Notes: generated from the letters alone by a model not told the origin. 64,000 nucleotides of DNA from Azadirachta indica (GCA_022749755.1 CM040443.1:15267744-15331743); one strand, 5' to 3'. Shown: positions 35,241 to 51,820, numbered from the stretch's first letter. Numbers and translations are program-made.

Positions 35241-37899
35241 ATCATGATTTGACTCTTTTTTTTTACATCAGTTTGACGATTTGTATAGTTTTGTATCTGA
35301 TTTTTTTCGATTTCTTAATTATCCAGTTTTCCCGATTTTTTCTTATTTTTTTCCATTTTCCTTTTTCTATTTTTAAGTTGTTTTGCATTCTTTATTTCTT
35401 TTGTTATATTTGTTTTGCATTTATTCTGTTTTTGTACTTATATTTGCAATTTTACTAATATTCATTCATAATCAACATATATACAAAAATAAATAAATAA
35501 AAATACAAATAATTAAATAAAACCACAAATAAATTATTATAAATTAAATCACAATATGAATTTTTACAACATTAACCCAAATAAAGATATATAGACCAAC
35601 AATCTCCAAATGTACAATTTACCTCAACATCAACAACATCCAAATCCAAATGCAACTCTGAATGTATAATTTGCCCAAATGAACACCAACTCAAATTTAA
35701 ATCAACTCAACCAATTAATTAAATAAACATCCAAATCTACAACTTAATGTAAATGAAATACTCAAATTTACACCTAATCTATAACCTTTATCATTTTTTG
35801 AAATAAAGAAAATTAACAATTTGAATAAAATAAGCAATCGAGCTACTGACCTCTTATGAACATGGTTAGTTGCCTTTGATATACATGTGCTACTCACCTA
35901 TACAGTAAACACAACAAATAGAAATTTAAATTAAATTTTAACTCAACTAACAAAATAAAAAGCAGCAAAATTGTACTCAATTTAAACCACCTACATACAA
36001 GTCAACTAAAACTGTTTACAAATGGCATTAGCCCATTCCACTCTAAGTTCTTCCAATTTTTCCTCCGTATAAGTCTCCTTCCCCAAGAACTGTTACAAAT
36101 TACAAAATATTGAACTCAATTAACAAAATTAATATGCATTCCCATGTCAGATATTTGCATGTGAATTTACAAATTAAATAGTCAAATGTCCTTGTTCTTT
36201 TCAATTAATAACTTACATCATTTGTTAGTACATTAACATCTTCAATTACATCTCTCATATTGCCCATCACATAATAGCCACACTCAATGCTACTTGGTTG
36301 GATTAGTCTCTGCATATATGACAAAGAAGATGAAAATCTTAAGCATAGAAGCATTTTGGTAACATTCAGCCCTTGATAAATAAATTAATACCCATCCAAT
36401 GATAAATGTAATTTATCCTACCAGAAAAAACATGTACAAATTGAATTTACCTTCATTGTTTCCTATCTAATGCTTTGTTTCTTGGTTGAACTTCCATCTT
36501 GATAACCGATTGCATAATACCACTACATAATATGATGTAGTTAGTACTAATCCTTACATTTTTAAGTCTTCAAAATCAGAATATTAGGAGAGATAATATA
36601 AGTCCTTACTTGGCTACAATGTCCTACAATTCCTCTCCCATTCCAATCCCAATGGTTACATATAGTACACTGCCCTACCAGATACATCTATAGCAACCAA
36701 CACCTAATGGAAATTATTTTGACATGCATTTAACTATGTTTGAAACTTAAAATTTAATGACTGACATAATCACATATGAATATGCAAACATTACCCTAGA
36801 TTATAAGGCATGAGAATGACTTGACCCCTGCATTGCTTTTTGCAATCGTTTTGTAATAGCACATGCTTTCTCTTCGCACATTGACTTGCCACTTAACCTG
36901 CCAGCCAAGGACACTAAAGTTGGATTTATAAACCCAAACTACTTGATTGCTCTACCCTCCTTAAACTTGTTGTACAATGTTTTACCCAATAAGCAAAGTA
37001 AGAAGAAGATGTAAAATTAAGTCTATGAGGAAGACGTTAAGGTTAATATGCATTTACAAATGACTCAATGAATTAGAATGGTAAAGTTTTACATTATTTA
37101 TAGCATTATGTTACTAGCAGTGAGCTTCTTCATGTAAATTATGGCCTGACAATCCTCAAAGGATATGTATGTAGTCATATTCATCTCAAAAATGTCCCAT
37201 CAAGCTTAACCAAAATCGATCTCCTGTCACTAACACTCTTTTTAGCAAATGAAGAAACATCTCCGTATGCAAATTTCTTTTTATGCACTGAACTTGAGCA
37301 TGTCTTACATTTTTTCTTGCTGCATAAAAGGCTTCGGATTTTCATGTCTCTTCTTAGAGGTCAAATCAATTACCTGTCGCAGGCTATCTTCATTGTCTTC
37401 CTCGACTGGCAAGTTTGCATCTTTATCAGGGCTCAAGTCAATCTTCTTCTTAATTGGTGGCTTCTTTTTTGCCTTTCCCTTTCAAGCTATCATCATCTTC
37501 ATAATCTTCATCTCTTTGCAAATGTGTATTCTTTCCTAGCAAATTAACACATCAATCATTACACCAAAACCACCATGCTTGGAAAGATAGCATGGCAAAA
37601 ACCTGATCATAAGATAACAAAAATGTATTACTTGTCTTGGCATTTTGATGTTTAAAAGACCTGATCAAGATTATTAAACTTTGTAAGCATAATGGGTTAT
37701 TTTTGCTTATGTGTACTTCATTTACAGCAAAAGAAAATTAGCATAATGGAAAAAAGGGGAATACAATATAATAATTCAAATAACCATTGCACATCGATCA
37801 TATAACTCGCAATCATTAAGATGTAAAAAAGGAAATGCTTGCTGGAAGGCAGTAAATGATCATGGAATTTACCTAGCCTCAATAACCTTGAAAGAAAGT

Positions 37900-40260
37900 T
37901 TTCATAAAGAATTCATGAACCATATACTATAATTCAAATTAGGATAAGATGATCCAACAATTATCAATCATATACACACTAAATACAAAATATTATATAC
38001 AAAGGCCAACTACATCTACGTCAATTCCATTTTATTTCTTAATACCTCAGAAGTACGAATCTATCTCTCAACCTTCATTAACAACTTCTCAATCCTAGCT
38101 ACCATTTTTGCAATTTTTTATCATTCAACATCTGCTCTCTCTCTCCAACATATTTGTTAGGGGCAAATTGAAATACATATTCAAGAACACAAATTATCCC
38201 ACTCCTTGTAAATGGCCAACAGTTGGTTCTTTACCCAATAATTTTCCTAGGATGTCATTCTTCCCTTTAATCTTTAAACTACCCTTCTGTGCCTCATTTT
38301 CTAATCCTTCCTGTATACAAAATGGACAAACAAAGGAAAAATCAGTATATCAACATTATTTGTTCCTTTAATTTTTCTTTTGATTCAAGGGAAAAAACTT
38401 GCATCTTACAATCTTTCAACCACGGGTTGAACCTCTATGTCAAATCCTCCTCCTTTTTTTTGTCGAGCATGCTTCTACAATAAACCCCGGTTAATTTCTA
38501 GCTCTAACAACCCTATCTCTTCCATCTACATCATTAGAATGCAAAAGTATTTTATTTATTCATGTCAATAGACAAAATGAAATAAAAACTCTAGAATTGA
38601 TGCGACCAACTTAAATAATATACTATTCCTTGTTTCAAACTTAAAGTAATGCTATTCAGGTCAATCAAATCTTCATTTATTAACCAAACTAACCCAAAAT
38701 TAACCAAAAATAAAGAGGTTTGTAAATAGTTTACAAATTCAAACCTAGAAATTTAGTTTAAATTCCAAAACATAAAGAAGAAAAACTTCATGGACCAAAT
38801 ATGCATGAACCAAATTTATTAACAAAGAAACCAACTTACAATCTTTTTTACCAACCGAATGTATCCTCCTCAACTTAGTCGATGGTTGTACTTGTTCAAT
38901 TTTTTTTTTCTATGCATTCTTTCTCACTTTCTGCAAACATTGCATTCAACTTGGTATTAATTTGATATTTACTTATTATCCACAAATTCACTCAAATTTA
39001 CTCACCCCAAATTCGACAGCCATGATTACATAAAGGCCGTCAAATACTTTTATTTCATGAATTTGTATCGTAAAGGTGGTTTTGCCAACAATTGTGCATC
39101 ATCTTTATTAGGAAGTATGTAGTTTGCAGTTAGTGATGTCTGAAATTACGAAAAGCCACTCCCAATATGTGCAAAACTTGCTTCTTGCTATGACCATCAA
39201 GTTTGAAGTGTTTATGCATGAAGTCATAACAACATGAACTACTATGCACATAACTTAAAATTTGTAATCTTTATTATTATAATTAAACATAAACATAAAC
39301 ATAAACATTTATGTTCATTTTTTGAGTATTTATGATTAAAAAAAAAACCCAATAGCAAAAGCAAAGGCTAAATCAGAACTTTTACATCACAAATTTTATC
39401 TCTCTTTTGTACTTTAAAGCTCAAATACTTGGACATTTAGCAATTAAAAAATATATATATAATGAAGACACTAGAGTATTTTGCAACTATATAACTCAAT
39501 GCTATATAATTAGCTACCTGAAGATTTTATTGATGCATGGATATTCATTTGACTATCCATGCAGAATATTTTGTAAGAATTAAGGTCTAGAAATGACATT
39601 TTAAATAGTTATAGGGATATTTTATCAATGGGAGAGAAAAAATATATATTTGCTTCAATCCCCATAAATATTACTAAAAGAATGGGAGAGAAAAAATAAA
39701 AAGCTAAGTCAAGGTATTAATTATTTTGTGTGAAACTAAAATTAAAACTACCAATGTTCCTAGCTGTATATATGTCAAATTGTAAACCATACCTATAGTC
39801 TATCTTGCCCTTATTTTGTGTACAACTACAGTCAAACAGTATTAGTTCTTGTTTCAGTTATAATTACTTATATTATTTTAATTATAAATTTAGTTAAAGT
39901 CATTCAATTTGTTATATTAAATCATATTTACTTCCAGAATTAACTGCACATCCTTAAAATAGAACATGTTCATTAGAGAAGCAAAATAAAGGTGTTTAAT
40001 TAAAGTAAACCACAACAAAAGAAAAGCAAAGGTAGTAATAAATCCTGACAAGCATGTACTCCCACAAAACGTCCTTTATGACCTCAAGAACCTTCGTCCA
40101 ATCGTTGTAAATGATCAGAATGGTTTGTCGCACAATAATCCCCAAATTGCTTTTAAGATCAGTTGCTTTTTTTCCCACTAGTAAACCTTTTTTGCTATGT
40201 CTAACAACACTTTTCTCGCCACTTGTACTTACACTCAGCCTATCCATCTTGGTTATGCTT
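37900..40260 (-). pseudogene. CACTA TNPA-like second protein remnant
   Basis: An 83-residue open stretch (40247-39996) reads RHSKKGLLVGKKATDLKSNL then GIIVRQTILIIYNDW and VLEVIKDVLWEYM. This is the pattern (GxPVGxxAxxLxSxxGxxxR...W...IKDxxWE) of the plant transposase_24/TNPA-type protein that accompanies TNP2. Weaker matching pieces lie at 38470-38100. It is downstream of TNP2 on the same strand, as in En/Spm-like elements. Confidence 0.65.
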
Positions 40261-41409
40261 CATTATGGCCTTTTTACCAAGTTGGTAAGCCTTTCAACAC
40301 TGTTGTTGTCTCTGCTTCCACTTTTATTCCTCTTACAATGTAAAAAAAAAAATAATTTGTCATGTAACGTGGATAAACACAATTCTAGCTAGGTAATACT
40401 AAAAATTTTATTGCCCGTGTAAAAATGCTTAGGCTAATCCCTAATGTACAAAAAGGTTTTGGTTTTTCTGTGCTGTATACTTGAATATATCTAAAACAAT
40501 GTCATATGTGTGTGTGTGTAGAGCTACACACTATATTTATCTTAATTAATTTCATCTAATGGAGTTGTGATGGATTATACGTGGAATGAATATATTGAAA
40601 TTAAAATTGATGCAATTAGGCTACGTATTGACTATTAATTAATTAATCTATTCAATCATAAATTTATTTAATTTATTGCCAATAAACCTTTATATACACA
40701 CACACACACACACAAACTAAACTAGAGCTAGGTAGCAAAGCATTTTTAATTCAATTGATTCACTCTACAAAAGAATTTTGTTTGGCTGATCATGTATTCT
40801 TTGCTGAATTTCTGGTTAAATCATCATAGCATTAACCGACTTTTAGATTAAATTGTAGTAATATGCACAATTGCCCAACTCAGAATATTTTGTAATTTAA
40901 ACATAGCATTGACCATAATGGCAAGATTATTCATTTCTTATCATATTAGTGAAATCACAATCAATATGGAAAATTCTAATACAAAATGATACTAATCTTC
41001 ACCATTGTAATGCAATACATTACACATGTGACACAAGTTCTAGCTAAATAAAGGCATGAACGGCAGCCCAAAACCAATATTCAATTACGTAGCAGTAACA
41101 CATAGCTAAAGGCAGTAATTAAATTCAATAATTCAATGATTTAATTATGTTTCAGTATCTCACAAACCAAACATGTAACAAGGCATTAGCTAAAATGACA
41201 AAAACAATCAAACTAAACATGTAACAAGACAGTAGCTAAAATTACAACAAGTATCAAACCAGGTAATTAAGAAGGCAGTAGCTAAAATTATAGCAAGTAT
41301 CAAACAAAACATGTAACAAGACAATAGCTAAAATTAAAATAAGTTATGCATGTCAAAATTAACCATGTTATTCTTACCATTAATCCAAATACCATTACAA
41401 TCAGCTCGT

Positions 41410-43570
<2,161 letters not shown>

Positions 43571-43899
43571 TGAAAGATGAAACATAAATCATGGAATGAG
43601 GTTCTTTAAATCAATATCAATACAATATTATATCTTTTAAACCAATAGTTACATTCTTCAAGTTCGGTTAATACAATTCATTCTCTCCAAAATTTCTTCT
43701 CCACTCAAAGGTTTAGGAGGGACTTTAAAGTCTTGCTCTTCATTAAAGGCTTTCTTTTGCCTTCGAAATGGATGATTGAGAGGAAGAAAGCGGCAATAAC
43801 CAATGTAAAAAAGAAAATTTTAAAGTGCTTCAAACAACATGAATTTGTGTTGTCACCACACATGCATACATACATACATATAAATTTTTCATTCAATAA

Positions 43900-45830
43900 T
43901 ATTCAAGTAAAATATTTTTAGCATAAATTATATTTAATTTATACTATATTGGATTGTATGCAAATTCTTTGACACTTGAATGAAAAAACAATGTCAATGA
44001 TGATTGAAATTGTTTTTAGAAATAGAGATAAATACAAAAATTGCTATGATAAAGTACAAGTGGTGAGAAGTATTGGCGCAGGACTAATTGATAATTGGAC
44101 TTTTTATTATAAAGCTAAAGGAAAGTTTTCAAAATAAAACAAAAATATATATAATATGAAAACTGTAAAGGGGTCCCAAAATATAATAAAGAGTGGGGAG
44201 GTACATAGCGCCCAATGAAAAGACTCAAATGATGCCCTAGTTCAATTTATTTTTCAGCTTGCATCTTCTTCTTGGGTTGAACCAAATCTAGATAATTTCT
44301 TGTAAATGATTGTAATAACTTCTAACTACCTTTAACCAACTAGTAATCAGCTTAGCTAACACAATTGCCAGCTTAGAAAGCTTTCATTTCACAGCTTGAC
44401 CTTCCAGCTCAGAGAACTTTTGCAATTTGGTAAATCAATTATTGATTTTCACTAAATTTATGAACAAAGGAGAATCACAAGTAACAATACCAAATATTCT
44501 AAGCAAAAATTAAAAAAAGGTTGCATATTTCCAGGTAGATTGATGGCAGAAAATATTTTTGTTTGTTATTGTCCCACTGGATTTGGATTCTTTACTCTGT
44601 TTCCTCTGTTCTAACTATTTATTGGCTCCAAACTTGAAACAAAAGCTTGCCATAACTAAAACAACCACTTAATTCTTTTGCCTATATGTGCTTCCAATAT
44701 AATAGCCATGTCAATGACAATAACCTTGCCTTTTTTATTTTTTCACTATCAATATATGGACTAGGATTATGGATTTATGGAAGATGACTGAGGTATATGG
44801 TTAATTTATTAATAAGTAGGCAAACGTAACCTAATTTTTTCCCTGTTTCAAAAAGATTCTGCACTAGCAGTTTACAAAAGTTAACATTTGTCTTTATCTT
44901 ATTTCTGCATTTTAAAACTAGTAGGGGTTGTGTGTTATTTTAATATTTAAGATTGTAAGAGAAGAAAGAATTATAGTGAGATTAAGCACCTTTGAACCGT
45001 AGTTTTTAGGGCTAATAGGACCAAAGGCATATGGGTTAATTGATTAATAAATAGGGGTTACATGTCACTTTCTAACTTTGTTAACATCAATTTTTGCTAA
45101 GAAATATTATGTGTGCCAATTAAGACTAATGCAAACATAAAATGGCCAAAACCTATCCTACTACAAAGTTTGGTTGTTATTTTATGCTTTAACTTTGCCA
45201 AAATACTATGCATAGAAGTCACTAAAGCAAACATGCCATATGACAAACCAAAAACGGGGACCACATGTGCACTGCACAACAAGGAAAAACAAAGCATATT
45301 AAAATGGAAAGCATTTTTATTTTATTCATGCAATATGTGTGGGATTAGAAGACCAAAACAAACAAAGCACATTAGAAGCAAACAAGCAAACAAGCAAACA
45401 AAGCACATAAAATTCCAACCAAAAACATATAAAAATCAGCATTGAAATCAAATATTCCAAAACAAGCAAACAAAGCACTCCCAATATTCCAACCACCAAA
45501 AACCCTCACTCCAAATATTCCAACCACAAACACTTTAATATAACAAAAGCAAATGGAAATTTGACCAACCAACTTACCTTGTCATAAGTTTGTGTCAACC
45601 ATAACTTCCACACTTTATACTGAACCACTACTTTCACCAACCACTAAAAACCCTAGGTACAACCTAAGACAACTGACAAAATTGTATGAGCAATAGAAAA
45701 CATGTGAAATTAATTGATTAAAGGATGAAGTTAATTCAATGAGCAATAAAAATGTAATTTGATTAATTATGATGTAGTGTTCTAGTAGATAATAAAAGGA
45801 CAAACCTTAACAAATGTATTCGAATCCAAT
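43900..45830. other. CACTA internal non-coding region
   Basis: Between TNP2 and the right end no coding exon was recognised. It contains a short AAGCAAAC tandem run near 45376-45405 and AT-rich sequence that may be transposase promoter and leader introns. Confidence 0.4.
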
Positions 45831-46400
45831 TTCTAGTCTTTCATGCAATTGAAACATTCACAATATAGCTAGAGGCTCGACTATGAAGCCGTAGATTTGA
45901 TAATGACAGCAAGGATTACCTGGTATAGACTTTAGATCAGTGAGAGTTTGATAGATAGTATGCTCCAACACTTAGAAAATTTTGGACACAAGAGATTTTT
46001 TAGGTTGATTTTGGATTTTTGTCTTAGGACCCTAAAGAACAACACCGTTTTCAACTTGTTGTACAATATGTAACGGTTTCATTTTGAATCTTTGTTCGAA
46101 TAAAGCTTGAACCAAACGACATTATTGTGCTCTTCTACATTAAAATACCAACTAAGATGTCATTTTTATTCAACACAACCTTAAATTACTAACAAAATGA
46201 TATTGTTTGATTCTTTAAAAAATTTTGCAATTCTGTCACGAGGTATAAGTCACAGAATCTTGACATTCTATTTTGACAAAATTTTCAAAAGCACATGCCA
46301 AATTTAAACCAGTGGTTCTTGATATAATTATATCATGGCTTTATAATATAAGGTATTTCCACAAAGTCTCCTGTCAAGAAAGCCCATTTTTGTAGTACTG
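45831..46400. repeat. CACTA right subterminal region
   Basis: Contains repeated AAACGACATT/AACACCGTTTT-type motifs (46040-46200) before the terminal 30 bp. Similar motifs precede the CACTA right ends near 16200 and 18073. Confidence 0.45.
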
Positions 46401-46403
46401 ACG
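46401..46403. repeat. CACTA target-site duplication ACG, right
   Basis: Matches the left copy at 35003-35005. Confidence 0.85.
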
Positions 46404-47450
46404 TAATAAAGGAGATGCCAATGATTATAAAGTAAAGTTTGAATATCTTTGAACCATTTATTAAGATTGCATCTTTTGATTGTAGCTGAATACTATTATA
46501 AATCGATTACATCAAATGAGTCCATCAAAGAGAATGCCACTTGTTATTTTGCACAAAAGTTATGTTATTTGTGGTCCTACTTTAAATACAAATAACAAAA
46601 AGTTGTTAGAAATATGGAAAAAGTCTGGTGCTCTTTATGCTCTTTGTGCTACTCCACTAAGTTCTGATGATGATTGATAAGTCTTATTAAAAATAAGTAG
46701 GTTGAAATATATATATATATATATAATATTGTCTCTTGTGAATATCTGCACTTTTGCAAAGTATAGATCTAAAACCTTTAAATGCAAAGAGGGTCTAAAA
46801 TAATAATATTTTACATGTTCTACATTGAAATTAATCTTTCTTGTCTATTGGTAATTTTAATATACAATTTTGTGTCCAAACTTTGCAAAAGGAAAGACAT
46901 CTATAGGAGAAAACTTCTATAAGGTAATTATTAGTTGGGATCATTATGCTCTTTTTAGTCACTGTTGTGATTAGTGAGACCAAATCAAAACATTTTTCTT
47001 CTTTTCATTGTACTTAATTTGCCTAACTATAATAGCTGAATCTAATCTTCACCAACTATTTTCCTATGTTACAGAATTGGCATATCAACAAGGTTTTTTG
47101 GTTAATTAGTTGGGGTCAAATATTATAATTTATACATTATATATGTTTATGTTCTATCAGAATTTGTTTGATTAGCCTTAATTCAAGTTATTTACTGTAT
47201 ATCTATCACATCCATGGTTTTCCACCAAAAATTGTTCACATGTTTACTTACATGGATTGGTTATATGCTGCGTAGCTGTAACTGCTTCTAGGTGACAAAT
47301 GATGAGATAAGGGACCACTTGTTTTAGTTATTAGGAACTTCATTTTTCCCCAGATGGAAGGAAAAGCATTAGCTACCACTCCTTAAGTAGCATATTATGA
47401 TGTAATTTTGTTTAGTGATGTTTGAGACACCAACATTCCTCTTGTGTGTT
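46401..47450 (+). pseudogene. PRORP pseudogene, 3' part (NYN nuclease domain)
   Basis: Continuation beyond the CACTA element. LHQMSPSKRMPLVILHKS (about 46509-46562) and LLEIWKKSGALYA (about 46599-46640) lie in one open exon that ends in SSDDD just before a TGA, where the family has NDDWYW. After ~600 bp of spacer, VTNDEIRDHLF and LLGTSFFPRWKEKH (47292-47376) carry the second catalytic Asp cluster, interrupted by TAG. Joined with 33180-35005 it covers nearly the whole family length. Inactive: stops, frameshifts and an 11.4 kb insertion. Confidence 0.9.
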
Positions 47451-47942
47451 TTTTATTTTTTGAATGTGACATAAGAAGCCTCTTCGTTGAGGATTAAACT
47501 AGGTAACTTCTACTTAGAATCCTTATCTTTTTCAATCTAAACCCAAATTTAACATTTTCAAACACTTCACCAACCTTATGTGCATGCTTTAGGTATAAGT
47601 TTTGCTTCATATTGAAGTGTATGTTTTAATGTCTTTGCATACCAACATCTTGTATACTAGTTGTTAGAATCATAAACCTATGATTTTCCTATCATCACAT
47701 TTTGATCTTTATCCAGTACAAAGACACCTTAGGGTTTAGTTTGGCAAATGATGATATTGAGTTTGACATGAATGCATTAATAAGCCAATGATCGTCATTT
47801 TTCATTGTTTTTTGTTAATGTAGAAGGTTATTAAGGAAAGCAATATAAATCACAATCTTAAGATTCGTGACTATATCTTCCAACTGAAATTTAGATATGC
47901 AACCCAATTCACTCCCCACTTGGGTTGCATATCAATATTTCA

Positions 47943-48255
47943 ATCAGTATCAAAGTTGGGGTTTTTTTAATTAGAACTTAGCTATTTATAAGTGATCATG
48001 GCAATCATAGGACACTTAGGTACAATCTACCAATAGGCCTCCATTCTTTAATGGAAATGACTATACATATTACAAGGCTAGAATGAAAATATTCCTACAA
48101 GCTATTGATTTTAAACTTTGGGAGATAGTTAGTGAAGGTATTTACATCATTCCAACAAAAATCAATAAAAAACTAGAGTTGAATGGGATGAGTTTGACAA
48201 GATTAACTATAAGAAAAGTTATAAATGGTAGCATCTGAAAAATATTATCATATGT
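47943..48255 (+). pseudogene. Ty1/copia primer site and gag start
   Basis: AGTATCAAAGTTGGGG (47946-47961) resembles the initiator-tRNA-Met primer site TGGTATCAGAGCxTTGG of copia elements. Within 60 bp a gag frame appears: NGNDYTYYKARMKIFLQAI followed by LWEIVSEGIYI and EWDEFDK (about 48050-48205). This is the typical N-terminal copia gag (PF14223/DUF4219-like). It is cut off near 48255 by repeat-rich sequence. The LTR must lie just upstream (within 47460-47942), but its start is not resolved. Confidence 0.65.
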
Positions 48256-49640
48256 AAGTATTAGTATTTTGGCCTATGTTATGCTAGCCGATGTTGCTAA
48301 AAGGTTTTGTTTTTCATAGCATTAATTAGATGCTATAATAATGATTAATAACATGTAAAAAAAGCTACATAATTACCTTTGATTGTATTGCATAAATGCT
48401 ATCATTTGTCTATATGTAGCATTTTTAAAGTGCTATTAGATTGAAGGTATAGCATGGAAAAAATGCTATTACTAGAACTTCAATAGCAATTTATAATGCT
48501 ACTATCCTATCTTTTGTAGCATTTGAAAAATGTAAGTATGACAATAATAGTAGCATTGTATAAGTGGCAACATATTGTTATAATAGACATACACAAAAAG
48601 CTAATTATAGACTCAATCTAAGTATACAAAAGTATATACAGAAGACTAAGTATGGTTTTTCCATGCAAATTATTTTCCACTAGACACCTTTGATTTTTCG
48701 CTACTTTTCTTCAACAAGAAAAAATTTTTAAAAAAATCTTAAAGAAAAAGCTAAAGCTTAGCATGAATTTCAAATGATAAATGATAACACATATTACCTT
48801 TAGTAGTATAAAAGTTTGGTATGTTTTCATACTTGTTTGCTAATGCCATACAACCACAATATTAGCATACATATCAGACAAACAAGTAATAACCCTTCGA
48901 TAAAAAGGGATATAAGTAACAAACAAATGTCTACTATAGAATGCAATTATAATTTCCTGAAATTTCTCGTTAGCATATAAAATTTGATATGCACAAGGAA
49001 AATTTTGATTTTATGTTTTCAAGTATTTGCTATACAAAAGGCTATGCTACGTACAATAAGTAACTTTCAAATCATTTTGCATACATATTGCATATTATAT
49101 AGTCCAAAACAACAGATAGTGACACATAAATAATGAACCATTCTTATATCATGAACTGAATTAAATAGCCAACTTTTTCAATTTTCCAAAAATTTTAGTT
49201 ATAACTAAAACCTTTAGCCTAAATAATTACAAACTGTCCCTATGAAAATGTATGACATTTTAACCACATGCAACTAGAAACACACAACTCTCACATTTCC
49301 ACTTCAACTTGTTTAACAAGAAAAGGAAAATAACTATGAAATAACTTTGTCAGCTGATTACACAATTGTACAAGTATAAACATACTACAAAACATAACTT
49401 ATTCCATAAAGATACATAAAAACCATAATTTTCTGCTGACCAAACAATTCCCAACATCACATAAGCCTAGAAAAGAAAAAGATACCATTTTGCCAAATAA
49501 ATAAATGACTTTAAAAAATTTAATGACATTTTCTCATGAATTAAATTCTTTAGATAAAATTTTATTGCACAAAAAAGCAAAGCAAAAATGAAAAAAAAAT
49601 ACCATAAGTTTATTCAACAAAGAAATATAATTAATTACCA
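48256..49640. mobile_element. Insertion with AGCAT/ATGCT repeat cluster
   Basis: From about 48260 to 48560 the motif AGCAT or its complement ATGCT recurs at least eleven times in both orientations (TAGCATTTTTAAAGTGCTAT, ATAGCATGGAAAAAATGCTA and similar). This is characteristic of transposon subterminal repeats, for example CACTA-type. No clear CACTA terminus can be fixed; ACTATAAGAAAAG at about 48206 is a weak candidate but may simply be copia gag. The remainder to 49640 is AT-rich without genes. Confidence 0.4.
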
Positions 49641-49645
49641 TATTC

Positions 49646-51820
49646 TGACACAAGGGTGTCTAAACGCCCAAGTGCACAAGTGCAAACATTAGCGGATAAA
49701 TAGTGACATATGAATAATGACCCGATAGCATGATATTGGAGACAAAATTCGTACAAGGGACGGCTTCGCATACAAAAGCACATATTCATGATCTAGGGTA
49801 CTTAATAAACATCTTGGCTGAATTAGGATTACAAATATGTATGTGAAATGCAATAATTCATTTCCTTAATCTTGAAAGAAACCTAGAAACTTATGGAATG
49901 TTCTAGAATTCTTTACGTTTGTCCAAGTTTATATTACATCCTTTATATTACTCTTATTTTATAATTGTACATTCTATACATACTTCTCTTGTAAAGTAAC
50001 TTAGTCTAAGATTCTCATAGAGTAGGCAAGTTGTACAAGTAATTAATTGTCAAGTTAGACAAGTAAAAAGTTTTCAAATTGGATTAGAACTCTCCTCATA
50101 AGTTTGAGATCATATACATAAGAGGGTATACAAGTATTAGAAAAAAAGTAAAAAATAGATCAATTGTGTGTTTATTCAGTGATAAATTGAGTAATCTTTA
50201 AATTTTGTATCTCCTTGGTGGAATTTCATTGAGTGGCGAGTTTACAAAGTTTTGTATCTTTAATCAACAACGTTGGCGGTGAATTTCTATATCCCTTGAA
50301 ATCTATTAAGTTAGTGAGCTATTTATCCTATTAATCTCGTGAATATTTATTTATTTGATGAACCAAACATCAAGTTTTCAATTTCAGTATCAGTTTTGGT
50401 ATCAAATCAATCTCACGTTATCAAAGTCTAATTTTCTAGTATCAAATTGGTATGTAAGTTGAAAGATCCTTTCAAAACTTTCATCATAAATCAACCAAGA
50501 TCTTATCAAAGCTCAGAACAAAGATACTTAACAAGCCTTATCAAAACAAATCCTTATAAAGCTTCATTTTCAATCATACTAGTAAAGTTATGGTAACCCA
50601 TCATTACCAAAAGCATTTTGAGTTTGGTTCTCCAAACACCCAATCTTATCCTCATGATACTTAGTTGCAAGATATGAGAAGGTAACTTAATCAAATCCAA
50701 AAACTCTTTGCAGCATATGAAGATCTACAAAGAAGAAGTCGACAACATGAAGAAGTTGTCCATGAAAATCTTGTTGATGAAGAAGATAAAGATGACTACA
50801 CAGAGACCAGAGTGGAGAAATAGACAGAGGAAGAAGATGTATAACTTATTCATGAATCTCTTGTTGAAAAAGAAGAAGAGAAAGACTACATAGAAGTAGA
50901 ATATGATGACTACACGAAGAAGAAGAAGATGATGTAGAGCATGTTCATGAAACTCTTGTTCAAGAAAGAAAATATGATGAAATTGAAATGGAGGCTGAAG
51001 AGAAAGAATATATAAAAAGAGTAGAAGATGATGGAGCTAAAATTGAGGTTGAAGAGAAAAATTACACGAAAGGAGAAAGAGATGATGAATCTAAAATTAA
51101 GGTAAACAATCGCTACCTTGTATCATTTTTTATTGAGAAAAAGTATCAAGATGAAACTTGGTGTGATTTTGTTCTTACAGATGCTTTCCATTTAAATCTT
51201 AGGCATTTTTGGCAATATGGTAGAAAGAACATGCATAATAAGTTTAAAAAACACTTATCCTATTAAGAAGCATGGCGTTAAAAGTGTTTTAAATTCTTTT
51301 AAGATAAAAAGTGCCACTAAACCTATCAAAAGGGAGGGAAACATTTTTCATACTTTTCCCAAGTTTGAAAAGAAGGTAAAGAAAAGTAGTAACATTTTTG
51401 TTCTTTATGTTTTGAGGAAAATAAAGAAAACTAAAACCTCAATTAATGGCAAAAGATCTTCGAGATTTCGAAGATGTGATTCCAGATGAAATACCAACAA
51501 GTCTTCCATCTATAAGGGACATTTAGAGTTAGGTTGATCTTATTTTAGGGCCTATTCTATCTAATAAAGCAACTTATAGAGTAAGCCTGAAGAACATGAA
51601 AAGTTATGGAGATAAGTTGGCAAGCTTATGGCTAAAGATTTAATAAAGGAGAGCATGAGTCCATGTGTTATTCTTGCCCTTTTGATGCATAAATTTTGAT
51701 GACCTTTAGTGTATATATGTGAATTGATAGTAAGGTGGTAAACAAAATCACAAATAATTGCTTTTGTATCCCTGGACTTGATGATATATTAAACCAACTT
51801 CATGGAGTTGCAATTTTTTA
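49646..51820 (+). mobile_element. Ty3/gypsy retrotransposon remnant (LTR, gag linker, protease/RT start)
   Basis: A probable LTR ends near 50392, followed by TTTTGGTATCAAATC, close to the TGGTATCAGAGC initiator-Met primer site. Downstream, 50700-51110 encodes Glu/Lys/Asp-rich degenerate repeats. Then come KNTYPIKKHGVKSVL, IPDEIPTSLPS and MAKDLIKESMSPCVI (51240-51670), the conserved gypsy stretch from protease linker to the start of RT. The frame is broken many times. At ~51820 it changes abruptly into copia sequence. The LTR start (TGACACAAGGGTGTC at 49646) is only inferred. Confidence 0.65.

Noticed and set aside
35249..35458. 69-residue plus-strand Phe/Leu/Ile-rich frame
   Set aside because: Translation of a T-rich tract near the CACTA end; hydrophobic only because of base composition.
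37249..37547. Overlapping 96- and 76-residue plus-strand frames
   Set aside because: They are antisense to an acidic/lysine-rich minus-strand stretch in the CACTA element and show no domain; no support as genes.
40111..40392. 93-residue hydrophobic plus-strand frame
   Set aside because: Antisense of the TNPA-like exon at 39996-40247, which carries the recognisable motif.
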